NCBI GenBank assembly: GCA_009836025.1
Contig: VXWH01000054.1
Location: 1-35,288, forward strand
Source: Synechococcus sp. SB0668_bin_13
GTDB taxonomy: Bacteria; Cyanobacteriota; Cyanobacteriia; PCC-6307; Cyanobiaceae
Reading direction: 5' to 3'
DNA: 35,288 bases
Positions 34,422-35,288 of this stretch are shown piece by piece (within the stretch, counting starts at the first letter, position 1; every line of letters starts with the position of its first letter). The position numbers were made by a program, and so were the translations under genes. The notes under the pieces were generated by a model, which saw only the letters and a list, made by a program, of their open reading frames with translations, was not told the origin of the DNA and made no database searches.

Positions 34422-35288
34422 ATGGTGAGCATCAGCGGGCTGGGCGCCACCATCACCGGGCCGGTCCCCGCCACCATCACCTTCAGTGAGGACGTGACCG
34501 GCTTTGCCGCCAACGACATCAGCGTGGGCAACGGCGCCGCCTCCGCTTTCACCGGCTCAGGCAAAAGCTACACCGCCACCATCACCCCCACCAGCAACGA
34601 CACGGCGGTGACGGTGGCCGTGGCGGCCAACGTCGCCCAGGATGCCGCCGGGAACAATTCCCAGGCCGCCACCCAGGTGAGCGCCAGTTACAGCAAGACC
34701 CTGGGCGCACCGGGCACCTTCACCGCCACGGCAGGCGACGCCAGTGTGACCCTTGGCTGGACCGCCCCGGCGGACAGCGCCGGCACGGCGGCCCATAGCA
34801 AACACCAGTACCGCTACCGGGCCGGGTCGGGCTCCTGGAGTTCCTGGACCGACGTGCCCGATTCAGACAGTGACTCCAGCCTGGCGGATGAGACCTCTTT
34901 GACCATCACCGGTCTGACCAACGGCACGCAATACAGCTTCCAGGTACGTGCCGTGAACAGCGCGGGCAACGGCACGGCCGCCACCGCCACGGCCACACCC
35001 ACTGCTGGGGTCACCGCCCCGGCGAAGCCCACGGGCTTCAGCGCCACGGCGGGCAACGGCGAGGTGAGCCTGGCATGGAACAATCCCGACAACAGTGACA
35101 TCACCGGCTGGCAGTATCGGCGGAAGGCGGGTGGCGGCAGCTACGGCAGTTGGAGCACCATCAGCGGCAGCAGCGCCAGCACCACCAGCCACACGGTGAG
35201 CGGCCTCACCAACGGCACTGTCTACACCTTCCGTGTCACCTATGGACTGGCCATCACCGAGGCGTTGCGGGAGCGGGGTCACGGGGTT
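34422..35288 (+). CDS. Ig-like / fibronectin type III domain protein, 5'-truncated and running off the window
   Basis: The frame encodes at least 289 residues. Residues 1-88 are a bacterial Ig-like domain (ITGPVPATITFSEDVTGF, NDISVGNG, SYTATITPTSNDTAVTVAV), then FN3 domains at about 96-192 and 199-275 (APGTFTATAGDASVTLGWTAP and LTNGTQYSFQVRAVNSAGNGTA). These are extracellular adhesion-type modules found in repeat-rich surface proteins. The frame starts with ATG inside the first module, after an in-frame TGA; there is no signal peptide. After TVYTFRVT the second FN3 loses its last strand and turns into YGLAITEALRERGHGV. It may be a decayed or rearranged fragment of a larger gene. Confidence 0.75.
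   Translation, partial: MVSISGLGATITGPVPATITFSEDVTGFAANDISVGNGAASAFTGSGKSYTATITPTSNDTAVTVAVAANVAQDAAGNNSQAATQVSASYSKTLGAPGTFTATAGDASVTLGWTAPADSAGTAAHSKHQYRYRAGSGSWSSWTDVPDSDSDSSLADETSLTITGLTNGTQYSFQVRAVNSAGNGTAATATATPTAGVTAPAKPTGFSATAGNGEVSLAWNNPDNSDITGWQYRRKAGGGSYGSWSTISGSSASTTSHTVSGLTNGTVYTFRVTYGLAITEALRERGHGV

Noticed and set aside
34100-35282. Several minus-strand frames opposite hemF's end and the FN3 region
   Set aside because: They are complements of Thr/Ala/Gly-rich FN3 coding sequence (Val/Gly/Arg-rich, no domains), while the plus frame reads as known folds.

Overview
The window looks like a chromosomal segment of a GC-rich unicellular marine cyanobacterium of the Synechococcus/Cyanobium/Prochlorococcus type. 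It carries photosynthesis genes (psaD, psbV, a plant-type 2Fe-2S ferredoxin), a bicarbonate uptake pair (sbtA/sbtB), and proteins essentially confined to cyanobacteria (a DUF1818 protein, a photosystem II S4-domain protein, the cyanobacterial type of glutamate-cysteine ligase). A multi-domain Ig-like/fibronectin type III protein fragment at the right end would suit a host-associated lineage such as the sponge symbiont 'Candidatus Synechococcus spongiarum'. That last step is inference from style, not proof.

Left part (1-9.3 kb): on the minus strand, diaminopimelate epimerase and a cysteine desulfurase overlap. A three-gene overlapping operon follows (circularly permuted ATP-grasp, alpha-E, transglutaminase-like). 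A small plus-strand pair (76-aa unknown protein and an 88-aa LuxR-type HTH protein) comes next, then XTP/dITP pyrophosphatase, divergent from sbtA-sbtB-purN.

Middle (9.3-22.4 kb): argC, a sparse stretch of about 520 bp with tRNA-Val(GAC), an S4-domain protein with a small membrane protein, serA-prmA, ferredoxin plus a conserved-looking unknown, psbV, RNase Z divergent from rpoZ/DUF1818/HEAT-repeat protein, and thiC behind a clear TPP riboswitch. Convergent to thiC is a previously uncalled 39-aa ORF with an ideal ribosome binding site and its own intrinsic terminator. A 67-aa prepilin-like microprotein and recF follow, with tRNA-Arg(CCG) divergent from recF.

Right part (22.4-34.2 kb): a long minus-strand run (mrp, rodA, degenerate histidine kinase, psaD, trpE, gshA, ppc, GNAT-like) whose members often overlap by 1-4 bases, facing divergent hemF. 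The window ends in a 5'-truncated Ig-like/FN3 open frame.

Most of the window is ordinary housekeeping sequence. The most unusual items are: a GC-rich interspersed repeat with conserved G-tract spacing found just 3' of two genes, in the sense orientation, near both ends of the window; the 39-aa microgene with a perfect GTA-N8-TAC palindrome upstream; an insertion of about 80 residues between the first two membrane helices of RodA; an 84-residue tail on DapF; a DUF1818 gene without a normal start codon; and the truncated surface-protein module.
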